This document shows positions 44,713 through 54,547 of a stretch of 64,000 nucleotides of DNA, piece after piece; the stretch's first letter is position 1, and the number at the start of each line of letters is the position of its first letter. The translations under genes were made by a program, and so were the position numbers. Location of the stretch: contig CBDCWO010000006.1 in the NCBI GenBank assembly GCA_965223405.1, positions 3,038,001 to 3,102,000 on the forward strand. The letters run 5' to 3'. The notes under the pieces are model-generated. The model made no database searches. It saw nothing but the letters and a program-made list of their open reading frames with translations, and was not told the DNA's origin. This stretch comes from CBDCWO01 sp965223405 (lineage in GTDB: Bacteria; Bacteroidota; Bacteroidia; Chitinophagales; Saprospiraceae).

Positions 44713-47475
44713 TTATTTAGCGGTTGCACTTTGTGCCGCTGCCAATCGGGCAATAGGTACCCTAAAAGGAGAACAACTTACATAGGTCATCCCAATTTTG
44801 TGACAAAATGCAATTGATGTTGGTTCCCCACCATGTTCACCGCATACTCCAATCGGTAACTTTGGCTTCTTGCTTCTTGCCTTCTTCAGGCCGTATTTAA
44901 TGAGTCGTGCAATTCCAAGTTGATCAATTTTCTTAAACGGATCGAAATCTACCATCTTCTTTTCGATATACGTCGGTAGAAACTTGACCGCATCATCTCG
45001 AGAGTAGGCATAGGTAAGCTGTGTCAAGTCGTTTGTTCCGAATGAGAAGAATTCAGCATGCTCTGCCAGATAATCTGTGGTTAATGCGGCCCTTGGAACT
45101 TCGATCATGGTACCTAGTCGGTATTCGATTTTTTGCTGATATTCTGTAAACACTCTTTCTGCTTCGGCTCGAATCACCTTTTCTTGTTCTACAAATTCTC
45201 TGACTGTTCCTACAAAAGGAATCATAATTTCAGGGATAACCCTGATACCTTTTCTTTGTACATTAAGTGCTGCTTCAAGTATAGCCCTGGTTTGCATTTC
45301 GGTAATTTCAGGATAGGTGATTCCCAGACGGCAACCTCGATGTCCCAGCATAGGATTTGATTCTTCCAAATACTCTACTTTCTCTTGTATCTCCTCTAAT
45401 GTTACGCCCATATCTTTTGCCATTTCCTCTTGATTTTCTTTTTCATGAGGTAAAAATTCATGTAGAGGAGGGTCCAGGAGTCTAATGGTTACGGGCAGAT
45501 CATGCATGGTTTCAAACAATCCTTCAAAATCACCACGCTGCATTGGTAACAGTTTAGTCAAAGCTTTTAATCGATCGTTTTTATTTCCAGCCAGTATCAT
45601 TTCTCTGACCGCGATAATACGATCTCCCTCAAAAAACATATGTTCTGTTCTGCACAATCCAATCCCTTTAGCACCAAATCTGCGTGCAATTCTAGCTTCC
45701 TCTGGAGTGTCGGCATTGGTTCTTACATTCAATTTTGCGTGTTTGTCTGCCAGGGTAAGAAGCAAACTAAATTCTTCGCTCAATTTGGGATTCTGGGTGG
45801 GAAGTTCACCTTCATAAACTTCGCCGGTGGTACCATTCAAAGAGATCCAATCTCCTTCGTGGTAAACCTTGCCTTCAATTTCCATCTGACGTTTTCCGTA
45901 ATTGACAGAAATACTTCCGGCACCGGATATACAACAGGTACCCATTCCCCGCGCAACTACCGCCGCATGAGAAGTCATTCCACCGCGTGCGGTCAGGATT
46001 CCTTTGGCCACATGCATACCTCTCAGGTCTTCCGGAGAAGTTTCTACTCTTACCAAGATAGTGTTTTTACCGGCTTCATGCCATTCTTCAGCATCCTCAG
46101 CAAAAAACACAATTTGACCACTTGCTGCTCCCGGAGAAGCAGGAAGACCTCTGGCGATTACCTCTGTGTTGAGTAAAGCGGAATCTTCAAAGATGGGATG
46201 TAATAATTCATCCAACCTCAAGGGATCTACTCTGTGTAACGCCATTTTTGCATCTATCATACCTTGTTTGAGCATATCTATGGCAATTTTAACCATAGCA
46301 GATCCGGTTCGCTTTCCATTTCGAGTTTGCAGTATCCATAGTTTACCTTCCTGAATTGTAAATTCCAAATCCTGCATATCCCGGTAGTGGTTTTCTAATC
46401 GGGTTTCCCAGCGGAGCAATTCACCATATATTTCTGGCATTATTTCCTCAAGAGAAGGAAAATGCTCTCTTCTTTCAGATTCTGCCACTCCTGCTAGTTT
46501 TGCCCATCTTCTGGAACCTTCTAAAGTAATTTGCTGAGGAGTTCTGGTTCCGGCAACTACATCTTCTCCTTGGGCATTGATTAAAAATTCACCGTTAAAC
46601 AAATCCTCGCCAGTGGCCGCATCCCGGGTAAAAGCAACACCGGTTGCACTATTTTCGCTAATGTTACCATACACCATAGCCTGAACATTAACCGCTGTTC
46701 CCCACTCATCCGGTATTTCATTTAGCCGGCGATATACTTTGGCTCTGTCGTTTTTCCAACTTTGGAAAACGGCCAATATAGATCCTTTTAGTTGCTCCCA
46801 TGGATCTTCCGGAAATTCATTTCCGGTTTTGCTAAAAATTAATGATTTAAAACGAGATACGAGTTCTTTCAAATCCTCTGCGGTAAGGTCTGTATCCAAA
46901 CTAACTCCTTTTTCCTTTTTGAGTTTTTCGATTTCGACTTCAAAAGGATCTTCTTCCTCTTTCGCTTCAGGTTTTAATCCCATTACTACGTCACCAAACA
47001 TCTGAATCAAACGCCGGTAGGAATCCCATGCGAATCTTTCCTTACCCCATTTTTTACCAATACTATCTACATTCGATATGTTGAGTCCCAAATTGAGTAC
47101 GGTGTCCATCATACCTGGCATAGAAGCTCTCGCTCCCGAACGGACAGATAATAATAAGGGGTCGGTTGTTGAACCAAACTGAGTACCCATGATTTTTTCC
47201 AAATATTTCACTCCTTCAACCACTTGATCATTGATTAATTCCACGGTAGCATTTTCACCGTGCTCCATGTTATAAGTACATACCTCAGTAGTAATTGTAA
47301 AGCCCGGCGGAACCGGCACGCCAATCCGATTCATTTCTGCAAGGTTGGCTCCTTTACCACCTAGAAGTTCTTTCATTGCAGCATGTCCTTCTGCTTGGCC
47401 GTCACCAAAGGTGTAAACACATTTTTTAGAAGTCTTCGTCTTTTGCATTGTTGTTTGAGTGCTTAACGTATCCAT
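44713..47475 (-). CDS. ppdK: Pyruvate, phosphate dikinase
   Basis: 920 residues, slightly longer than the usual 870-900. N-terminal ATP-grasp nucleotide-binding domain (GGKGANLAEMNRIGVPVPPGFTITTEVC, about 38-65). The phosphohistidine domain has TARGGMTSHAAVVARGMGTCCISG, with the catalytic His near residue 503. The C-terminal PEP/pyruvate TIM barrel ends in GVCGEHGGEPTSIAFCHKIGMTYVSCSPFRVP. It interconverts PEP, AMP and PPi with pyruvate, ATP and Pi in the cytoplasm. The PFOR gene on the other strand suggests a shared pyruvate node. Confidence 0.96.
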   Translation of the reverse strand: MDTLSTQTTMQKTKTSKKCVYTFGDGQAEGHAAMKELLGGKGANLAEMNRIGVPVPPGFTITTEVCTYNMEHGENATVELINDQVVEGVKYLEKIMGTQFGSTTDPLLLSVRSGARASMPGMMDTVLNLGLNISNVDSIGKKWGKERFAWDSYRRLIQMFGDVVMGLKPEAKEEEDPFEVEIEKLKKEKGVSLDTDLTAEDLKELVSRFKSLIFSKTGNEFPEDPWEQLKGSILAVFQSWKNDRAKVYRRLNEIPDEWGTAVNVQAMVYGNISENSATGVAFTRDAATGEDLFNGEFLINAQGEDVVAGTRTPQQITLEGSRRWAKLAGVAESERREHFPSLEEIMPEIYGELLRWETRLENHYRDMQDLEFTIQEGKLWILQTRNGKRTGSAMVKIAIDMLKQGMIDAKMALHRVDPLRLDELLHPIFEDSALLNTEVIARGLPASPGAASGQIVFFAEDAEEWHEAGKNTILVRVETSPEDLRGMHVAKGILTARGGMTSHAAVVARGMGTCCISGAGSISVNYGKRQMEIEGKVYHEGDWISLNGTTGEVYEGELPTQNPKLSEEFSLLLTLADKHAKLNVRTNADTPEEARIARRFGAKGIGLCRTEHMFFEGDRIIAVREMILAGNKNDRLKALTKLLPMQRGDFEGLFETMHDLPVTIRLLDPPLHEFLPHEKENQEEMAKDMGVTLEEIQEKVEYLEESNPMLGHRGCRLGITYPEITEMQTRAILEAALNVQRKGIRVIPEIMIPFVGTVREFVEQEKVIRAEAERVFTEYQQKIEYRLGTMIEVPRAALTTDYLAEHAEFFSFGTNDLTQLTYAYSRDDAVKFLPTYIEKKMVDFDPFKKIDQLGIARLIKYGLKKARSKKPKLPIGVCGEHGGEPTSIAFCHKIGMTYVSCSPFRVPIARLAAAQSATAK

Positions 47476-47736
47476 GTTTTTTTATTTCTGTTGGATAAAT
47501 AGTTTTTTTATTATGATCAATATTCCAATTTTAAATCAGGAATGATCTTTCAAAATCGAAGCCAAAACTACCCTACATTTTTATGGACAATGGTAATTCA
47601 AATCAAGCTTTGGATTGACTTGTATCATTAAGATCCCTGATGGTTCTCATAATTATACCGCCAGAAAGACAAGAACTTGCATTTCAATTGGTAAATTGCA
47701 TATCGATTGATTTCGTTTTATTTTAAAAAAGTATTC

Positions 47737-48102
47737 ATGCAAGAAGATAACATACAACAAATAATCGAAGCAGCAGACCAACTGCTCTCGTCAGCAGAGC
47801 GAGAAATGCAGCGTTCCCATGAAGATGTGGTTACGCATGTAGTGTGTCATAGTAGTAGACAATCATTAGCCAATTATTTAAAGGCCTACTTATTACAAAA
47901 TGGTAGGAATGTGGAAGAGCCGGCTGTATTGGATGATTTATTAAAACAATGCCAATCTATAAATTCTAAGTTTAACAATTTAGATATTTCGAATATTCAC
48001 TGTCGATTTGAAGCTCATGATAGTGATTATTGCCTTTCAGTATCCCAGGTAGATGAATGCCTGATCGCCGCTAAACAAGCTAAAGATTTACTTGATGAGT
48101 GA
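47737..48102 (+). CDS. HEPN-like small protein
   Basis: 121 residues from the ATG at 47737 (an upstream ATG at 47707 would add 10). The pattern of an all-helical protein, AADQLLSSAEREMQ...VVCHSSRQSLANYLKAYLLQNG...LDDLLKQCQSI, matches HEPN domains. It lacks an obvious RxxxxH RNase motif. It lies between divergent ppdK and the PFOR gene and points the same way as PFOR. Role unknown; a partner nucleotidyltransferase is absent here. Confidence 0.6.
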   Translation: MQEDNIQQIIEAADQLLSSAEREMQRSHEDVVTHVVCHSSRQSLANYLKAYLLQNGRNVEEPAVLDDLLKQCQSINSKFNNLDISNIHCRFEAHDSDYCLSVSQVDECLIAAKQAKDLLDE

Positions 48103-48227
48103 TCTGCAAAAGATGCACAGAACTAGATTCTCTATCATAATATGCGAACATTTACAATTTATAATCGGGAATTATCTATAAATTCCATAAAACATTCGAT
48201 GTGAAATCATATCCTAAGACAAAAGAA

Positions 48228-51200
48228 ATGGTGATGGACAAAAAGAAGAAAAAATTCAAATATCCCGGGATAAGAGCTGCCATGGATGGAAATACAGCTG
48301 CCATCATGTGTGAGCGGGAATCGTCGGATGCTGCAGGGGCCTATCCGATTACCCCTTCTACCCAAATGGGTGAATATTGGGCGGAAGAAGCAGCCAAAGG
48401 TCATTTAAATATTTCTGACCGGCCATTGATTTTCATTGAACCGGAAGGAGAACATGCTGCAGCTGCAGTAACTGCAGGTCTTTCAATGACCGGTTTACGA
48501 GCAGCCAATTTTTCATCCGGACAAGGCATTGCCTATATGCATGAATCCCTGTATGCAGCAGTCGGCAAAAGACTTACCTATGTCTTGAATATTGGAGCCA
48601 GAGCAATGACTAAGTCCACCTTAAACGTCCATGCTGGACATGATGATTATCACGCAATAGATGATACAGGATTTTTTCAATTATTTGCAAAAAAAGCTCA
48701 GCACGTTGCTGATTTGAACATCCTTGCCCACAAAATAGCGGAGTTGGTATTGACTCCAGGAGTTGTCGCACAGGATGGATTTTTAACCACTCACCTGATT
48801 GAATCATTGCTTATTCCGGAGCGTGCTTTGATCAAGGAGTTTTTAGGTAGACCTGATGATATTATCAAAACTCCAACGCCTGCTCAAAGAATTATCTATG
48901 GAGATACACGTCGACGTATACCCGAATTATGGGATGTAGACAATCCACTTATGGCAGGAATTGTCCAAAATCAGGATTCGTATATGCAGAGTGTTGCCGC
49001 GCAAAGGCCCTATTTTTTTGATCATATTAAGGAAATCTCTGAGCAAGTTTTTGAAGAGTTTTATCAACTTACCGGACGAAAATATGACCGGGTTATGTCC
49101 TATCTTGCTGACGAGTCTGATTATTTGATTGTAGGACAGGGGAGCGTGGTTTCGAGCGCAGAAGCTGTAGTAGATTATTTACGTAAAACCAGAGGAATTA
49201 AGGTTGGCGTCGTAGATCTGGTCATGTTCAGACCATTTCCATCAGACCTGATCGGGCATATTTTGAAAGGTAAAAAAGGGGTTGTTGTTCTCGAAAGATT
49301 GGATCAACCGTTAGCCGTAGATCCGCCACTCATGCGTGAAATAAGGGCCACTATAACTAAATGTGTTGAAAATGGTGCTCATAAAAAGATTACACCCTAT
49401 CCAGAACTAGCCAGCTACAGACCGTCGGATTTACCCCCTCTTTATTCGGGTTCTTTTGGGATGGGAAGTAGAGATTTGCAACCAGAGGGTATCATTGGAG
49501 CAATTGAAAACATGTTACCGGACGGAGCTCATAAGAAATTGTTCTACTTGTCTATCGATTTTATCCGGGATGAAGCGCTTACTCCAAAACAACAAAACTA
49601 TCAGGAAACCATCCAAGATGCGTATCCCCATGTAAAAGAGCTGGCCATAAAAGGATCTGAAAATCCCAACCTGATGCCCGAAAATGCAATTACAGTTCGA
49701 TTCCATTCGGTTGGTGGCTGGGGAGCAATAACCACAGGTAAAAACCTGGCAATGACACTTTATGATCTGTTGGGTTATGACATTAAGGCCAATCCAAAAT
49801 ACGGATCAGAGAAAAAAGGACAGCCAACTACCTACTATCTTGCTGCTGCACCTGAGCCGATTCGTATTAACTGTGAATACTTTTTTGTGGATGTGGTCCT
49901 TTCACCGGATCCCAATGTATTTAAACATACCAACGCCTTGGCAGGTTTGAAAAAGGGTGGAAGTTTTATTATTCAAAGTGATAAAGGTAGTTCGGCTGAA
50001 GTCTGGGCAGATATTCCAGAACCTTATCAAAAAGTGATAATCAACAATGACATCCATGTTTATTATATTGATGGTTTCAAAATTGCCCGCGAAGAAGCTA
50101 CCAATCCGGAATTGCAACTGAGGATGCAAGGAATAGCCTTCCAAGGTGCTTTCTTTGCGGCTTCTCCTCTGATGGAAAAGTCAAATCTTTCTGAAGAAAC
50201 ACTATTAAAAGCAATTGAGGATCAATTACAACATAAATTTGGCAGTAAGGGACAAAGAGTAGTCGACGACAATATGCGCGTGGTAAAACGAGGATTTGAT
50301 GAAGTACATGAAATTACGGATAAAGTGCTCGGTGCAGGTCATTCCGATCAGAAAAATGGAATAGCTGGTATCCCCATACCTTCATTGGTAAAAAGCATCC
50401 CCAAAAGTGAATCTAAGTTGAGCGATATTCACCGATTTTGGGAACAAACCGGAAATTTCTATCTGCGCGGACTGGGAGAGGACAACCTAACCGATCCCTT
50501 TATTGGACTGAGTGTAATGCCCGCAGTCACTTCTCTATATCGAGATATGACTGGAATTCGATTTGAACATCCCGAATGGATACCAAATAATTGTACTGCT
50601 TGTGGAGACTGTTATACGGTTTGTCCGGATACGGCTATCCCGGGTTTAGTCAGTGAGTTATCCGAAGTTTTGGATACGGTAGTTACAAAAGTAAGAAAGA
50701 GTCATGGTAAGGTTGAATTTTTACCAAAAGCCGTACGTAAAATGGAGGGTAAAATTCGCCAATATTTAAAGGAATCCTCAAATGGGACCACGGTCAACGA
50801 TTTTATTCATAAAGCAGTCGATGATGCGGTTAAGGAAAACTCCGGTGGTTCTGAACTGAAAAAAGAGTTTGATTGGTTTAAAGAAGAATTAGGAGATTTT
50901 AAGTTCGCATTGACCCGACCCTATTATGATCTTTTTGAAAAAGACAAACCGAATAGCGGTGGACTGTTTAGCATAACCATTAATCCAACCACATGCAAAG
51001 GATGTATGGAATGCGTAGAAGTTTGTGATGACGACGCCTTGAGACCTATTGTTCAAACTGATGATTCTATAGCCAGACTAAGAAAGGAATGGGACCTGTG
51101 GCTGGACTTACCCAATACACCCAAGAAATTCAACCGGATTGATGATCTCGAAGAAAAGATTGGACCATTGGAAACCATTCTATTAAATAAGGATGCGTAT

Positions 51201-53138
51201 TTGAACTTTGCCAGTGGTGATGGAGCCTGCTTGGGATGTTCTGAAAAATCGGTTGTTCATTTGTTTATAGCTACTGTTGAATCACTAATGCAACCTCGGG
51301 TTGAGAAGCAAGTTGCTTATTTGGACGAGCTTACACAAAAACTGGAGAAGCATATTCAATTGAAACTGATGAATACCATTGATGTGAGTGATGCTGATGC
51401 GATGTCCAAAATCGTTGAAGAGATGCACGATAGTGATTTGACCATGGCTGGTATCACAAGCCGCTTGGAATCAGCCCAAGGTGGTGAACCTATTGATCAG
51501 GATTGGCTTCGAGACGTAACTCAGTTGTTGGCAAAACTTAAAAAACTCAAATGGAAATACACTAACGGGACTACCGGAAAAGGAAGATGTAATATGGGGA
51601 TGCTAAATTCTACCGGATGTACATCTGTCTGGGGTAGTACTTATCCTTACAATCCGTATCCGTTTCCTTGGGCTAATCATTTATTCCAAGACTCTGCCTC
51701 AATGGCAATGGGTGTATTCGAAGGCCATATGGCCAAAATGTCAGAGGGATTTGTAACGATCAGGAAAGCAGAATTGGAACTTAGTGGTTCTTATGACGCG
51801 AGTGTTCACGATAAATTCTTTACCTATTTTAATTGGACCCAATTTACTGATGAAGAATGGTTATTGTGCCCACCAGTAGTCGCCCTGGGTGGAGATGGAG
51901 CGATGTATGATATTGGATTCCAAAACCTATCCAGAATGATGGCATCAGGCAAGCCGATTAAAGTAATTGTCGTCGATACACAGGTATATTCCAATACCGG
52001 AGGTCAGGCATGTACTTCAGGGTTTATCGGTCAAATATCTGATATGGCTCAATATGGTCAGGTACAAAAAGGGAAAACTGAACCACGGAAGGAGATTGGA
52101 TTAATTGCGATGGCACATCGAAATACATATGTACTACAAGCTACTTTAGCCAATACCAGTCAAATGATCGAAGGATTTATTGATGGTTTAATGATTAAGC
52201 GGCCGGCTTTATTCAATCTTTACACCACTTGTCAACCGGAACATGGAGTAGGTGATGATTTAGGAATGCATCAAGCAAAATTGGCAGTCGAATCGAGAGC
52301 CTATCCTATATTTAAGTACAATCCCGATCATGGTGTTAAAGCTAAAGACGCTTTTGATTTGTCGGGGAATCCCGCCATGGATCAGATATGGCCAACTTAC
52401 CAGTTGAAATATCTGGAAAATGGGCTTGAAAAATCGATGGATGTAGCCATGACTTTTGCGGATTTTGCCGTTACGGAAGGTAGGTTTAGAAAACACTTCC
52501 GAAAAGTACCACGTGATGCATGGAATGAAAATATGATTCCCTTGGTAGAATTTCTCGAAATGGATGCCGATGAAAGAGAAGGATTATTCCCATACATCTG
52601 GGCGGTAGATAGAAAACAACGTTTAAGCCGGGTATTGGTGGCCCAACCCATCGTTGAATCTTGCGAGGAAAGACGAGATTTTTGGATTATGCTGCGCGAT
52701 ATAGCTGGAATTGAGATTGAAAAACCGGAAGAAGTTGATATTGAGAATAAAATAAGAGCGGAAGTGGTGGGTAAAATTACTCAGGGATTAATGAAACTGG
52801 CAGGAGGGGACGGTAGCGGTATTGGTGAACTGGTTTCCACGGAAACAGAGACGACGGCAGCACCGAAAAGCGATGCCAAGGATGGAGAATATATGGCTCC
52901 ATGGTTGGAAACAGAAGAATGTACATCATGTGATGAATGTGTCAAACTCAATCCTAAAATATTTGCCTATAACAACGACAAAAAGGCTTATATCCTTAAT
53001 CCGGATGGAGGCCCATATCAAGATTTGGTAAAGGCAGCTGAAAAATGTACAGCGCGAGTTATTCACCCTGGACTGCCGGCTGATCGATCTGCCAAGGATA
53101 TCGACAAATGGATTAAAAGAGGTGAAAAGTTCAACTAG
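48228..53138 (+). CDS. nifJ: Giant pyruvate:ferredoxin (flavodoxin) oxidoreductase with fused ferredoxin
   Basis: 1636 residues from the ATG at 48228 (an in-frame GTG at 48201 and ATG at 48234 are possible); usual PFORs are about 1170-1230. It oxidises pyruvate and CoA to acetyl-CoA and CO2, reducing ferredoxin. Domains in order: POR N-terminal (AGAYPITPSTQMGEYW), gamma-type (FHSVGGWGAITTGKN), then 4Fe-4S motifs CTACGDCYTVCP (Cys789) and CKGCMECVEVC (Cys923). These two are 134 apart instead of about 56. The TPP domain has CLGCSE (Cys1001/1004), TGC (Cys1131), GGDGAMYDIGFQN and SNTGGQ, and a late Cys1335 (LYTTC). An insert of about 100 residues separates Cys1004 from Cys1131. Residues about 1555-1620 add a [4Fe-4S] ferredoxin (CTSCDEC from 1565, last Cys1607). 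Confidence 0.93.
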   Translation: MVMDKKKKKFKYPGIRAAMDGNTAAIMCERESSDAAGAYPITPSTQMGEYWAEEAAKGHLNISDRPLIFIEPEGEHAAAAVTAGLSMTGLRAANFSSGQGIAYMHESLYAAVGKRLTYVLNIGARAMTKSTLNVHAGHDDYHAIDDTGFFQLFAKKAQHVADLNILAHKIAELVLTPGVVAQDGFLTTHLIESLLIPERALIKEFLGRPDDIIKTPTPAQRIIYGDTRRRIPELWDVDNPLMAGIVQNQDSYMQSVAAQRPYFFDHIKEISEQVFEEFYQLTGRKYDRVMSYLADESDYLIVGQGSVVSSAEAVVDYLRKTRGIKVGVVDLVMFRPFPSDLIGHILKGKKGVVVLERLDQPLAVDPPLMREIRATITKCVENGAHKKITPYPELASYRPSDLPPLYSGSFGMGSRDLQPEGIIGAIENMLPDGAHKKLFYLSIDFIRDEALTPKQQNYQETIQDAYPHVKELAIKGSENPNLMPENAITVRFHSVGGWGAITTGKNLAMTLYDLLGYDIKANPKYGSEKKGQPTTYYLAAAPEPIRINCEYFFVDVVLSPDPNVFKHTNALAGLKKGGSFIIQSDKGSSAEVWADIPEPYQKVIINNDIHVYYIDGFKIAREEATNPELQLRMQGIAFQGAFFAASPLMEKSNLSEETLLKAIEDQLQHKFGSKGQRVVDDNMRVVKRGFDEVHEITDKVLGAGHSDQKNGIAGIPIPSLVKSIPKSESKLSDIHRFWEQTGNFYLRGLGEDNLTDPFIGLSVMPAVTSLYRDMTGIRFEHPEWIPNNCTACGDCYTVCPDTAIPGLVSELSEVLDTVVTKVRKSHGKVEFLPKAVRKMEGKIRQYLKESSNGTTVNDFIHKAVDDAVKENSGGSELKKEFDWFKEELGDFKFALTRPYYDLFEKDKPNSGGLFSITINPTTCKGCMECVEVCDDDALRPIVQTDDSIARLRKEWDLWLDLPNTPKKFNRIDDLEEKIGPLETILLNKDAYLNFASGDGACLGCSEKSVVHLFIATVESLMQPRVEKQVAYLDELTQKLEKHIQLKLMNTIDVSDADAMSKIVEEMHDSDLTMAGITSRLESAQGGEPIDQDWLRDVTQLLAKLKKLKWKYTNGTTGKGRCNMGMLNSTGCTSVWGSTYPYNPYPFPWANHLFQDSASMAMGVFEGHMAKMSEGFVTIRKAELELSGSYDASVHDKFFTYFNWTQFTDEEWLLCPPVVALGGDGAMYDIGFQNLSRMMASGKPIKVIVVDTQVYSNTGGQACTSGFIGQISDMAQYGQVQKGKTEPRKEIGLIAMAHRNTYVLQATLANTSQMIEGFIDGLMIKRPALFNLYTTCQPEHGVGDDLGMHQAKLAVESRAYPIFKYNPDHGVKAKDAFDLSGNPAMDQIWPTYQLKYLENGLEKSMDVAMTFADFAVTEGRFRKHFRKVPRDAWNENMIPLVEFLEMDADEREGLFPYIWAVDRKQRLSRVLVAQPIVESCEERRDFWIMLRDIAGIEIEKPEEVDIENKIRAEVVGKITQGLMKLAGGDGSGIGELVSTETETTAAPKSDAKDGEYMAPWLETEECTSCDECVKLNPKIFAYNNDKKAYILNPDGGPYQDLVKAAEKCTARVIHPGLPADRSAKDIDKWIKRGEKFN

Positions 53139-53185
53139 AAATATCTGGTGGTAATGAATAATATTTGAAGATATACAGCTGGTTA

Positions 53186-54547
53186 ATGGGAATCTTTAAT
53201 ATACAAAAAAACACCTTTAGGCATGGCGTCCATCCACCGGAAAACAAAAGCGAAACCAACGGATCGACGATTCGCCAGTTTCCTTTCGCTCCGGTAATTA
53301 TCCTGCCTATGGTGCAGCATATAGGATCTCCCTCGGAAATCGTGGTGCGGGAAGGTCAGGAAGTTGTCAGGGGTCAAATGTTGGCCAAGGCCACTGGATA
53401 TGTTTCTGTACCAATCCATGCACCAGCTTCTGGAACCATTAGAAAAATAGCAAATGTCCCTTCTATTATGGGCAAAATGGTACCCGGGATATATTTAGAA
53501 CCTTTTCCTTCATCCACTCAAGAGGTTATTGAAGGAACTCCAATTGACGTAAAAACAGCGACTGTTGAGGAGATCTTGCAGGGTATTCAAAATGCCGGTA
53601 TAGTTGGGTTGGGAGGGGCGGCATTTCCTACCCATGTCAAATTGAAAGTCCCGGAGGGCAAACATTGCGAAGTGTTAATGATCAATGGCATTGAATGTGA
53701 ACCCTATTTGACGACTGATCATAGGGTTATGCTCGAACAAGGTCCTGATATATTTATGGGGATAAAGTACTTGCTTAGAGTAACCGGTGCTAAAAGAGCA
53801 ATCATTGGTATCGAAGCCAATAAACAGGATGCGGCAGATCATCTTTCCAAAATAATTCCACCAGATGTTCCGGTTACGATAAAAGTAGTTCCGGTTAAAT
53901 ATCCACAGGGTTCGGAAAAAATGTTAATAACCTCAATACTTGGTCTGGAAGTGCCATCCGGAGGATTGCCAATTGATGTTAATGTGGTGGCGGTAAACGT
54001 AGCCACGACTGCGGAAATAGGCCGTCTTTTACCACATGGTCGCGGGATTCAAGAACGGGTAATTACCATAACTGGTCCCGGTGTCAGGAAGAAGGGAAAT
54101 TATCTGATTCCAATCGGTACACCTCTCCGGTATGTATTAGAACAAGTCGGTGTTGACGAACAGATTAAAGAGGTTTATATGGGAGGACCCATGATGGGTG
54201 TTGCCGTGTCGAACCTAGATATATCGATCGTAAAAGGTACATCCGGAATTGTGGTATTTACTGACAAGGAGATTAAAAAACCACCTAGAATATATCCCTG
54301 TATCAAATGTGGTGCATGTGTGGATGCATGTCCCATTTTTTTGAATCCCTCAAAGTTGGGAATACTGGCCAAGTTTGAATCTTACGATAAAATGGCCGAG
54401 GATTACAATTTGATGGACTGTTTTGAATGCGGATCATGCTCGTATGTCTGTCCATCACATATTCCATTGGTTCAATATTTTAGATTATCCAAATCGATTG
54501 TACGAAAAAGGAAAAACACAAAAAAGACGGTGGAGCATGCTAAATAA
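53186..54547 (+). CDS. rnfC: Electron transport complex subunit RnfC
   Basis: 453 residues from the ATG at 53186 (a TTG at 53165 is less likely). The N-terminal barrel-sandwich begins FRHGVHPPENK. The NADH/FMN-binding domain has GIVGLGGAAFPTHVKL. SLBB domain, then two 4Fe-4S motifs: CIKCGACVDACP and CFECGSCSYVCP (about residues 372-425). This is the NADH-side subunit of the Rnf ion pump. It starts 47 nt after the PFOR gene, so electrons from pyruvate are likely delivered to this complex. It overlaps rnfD by 11 nt. Confidence 0.95.
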   Translation: MGIFNIQKNTFRHGVHPPENKSETNGSTIRQFPFAPVIILPMVQHIGSPSEIVVREGQEVVRGQMLAKATGYVSVPIHAPASGTIRKIANVPSIMGKMVPGIYLEPFPSSTQEVIEGTPIDVKTATVEEILQGIQNAGIVGLGGAAFPTHVKLKVPEGKHCEVLMINGIECEPYLTTDHRVMLEQGPDIFMGIKYLLRVTGAKRAIIGIEANKQDAADHLSKIIPPDVPVTIKVVPVKYPQGSEKMLITSILGLEVPSGGLPIDVNVVAVNVATTAEIGRLLPHGRGIQERVITITGPGVRKKGNYLIPIGTPLRYVLEQVGVDEQIKEVYMGGPMMGVAVSNLDISIVKGTSGIVVFTDKEIKKPPRIYPCIKCGACVDACPIFLNPSKLGILAKFESYDKMAEDYNLMDCFECGSCSYVCPSHIPLVQYFRLSKSIVRKRKNTKKTVEHAK

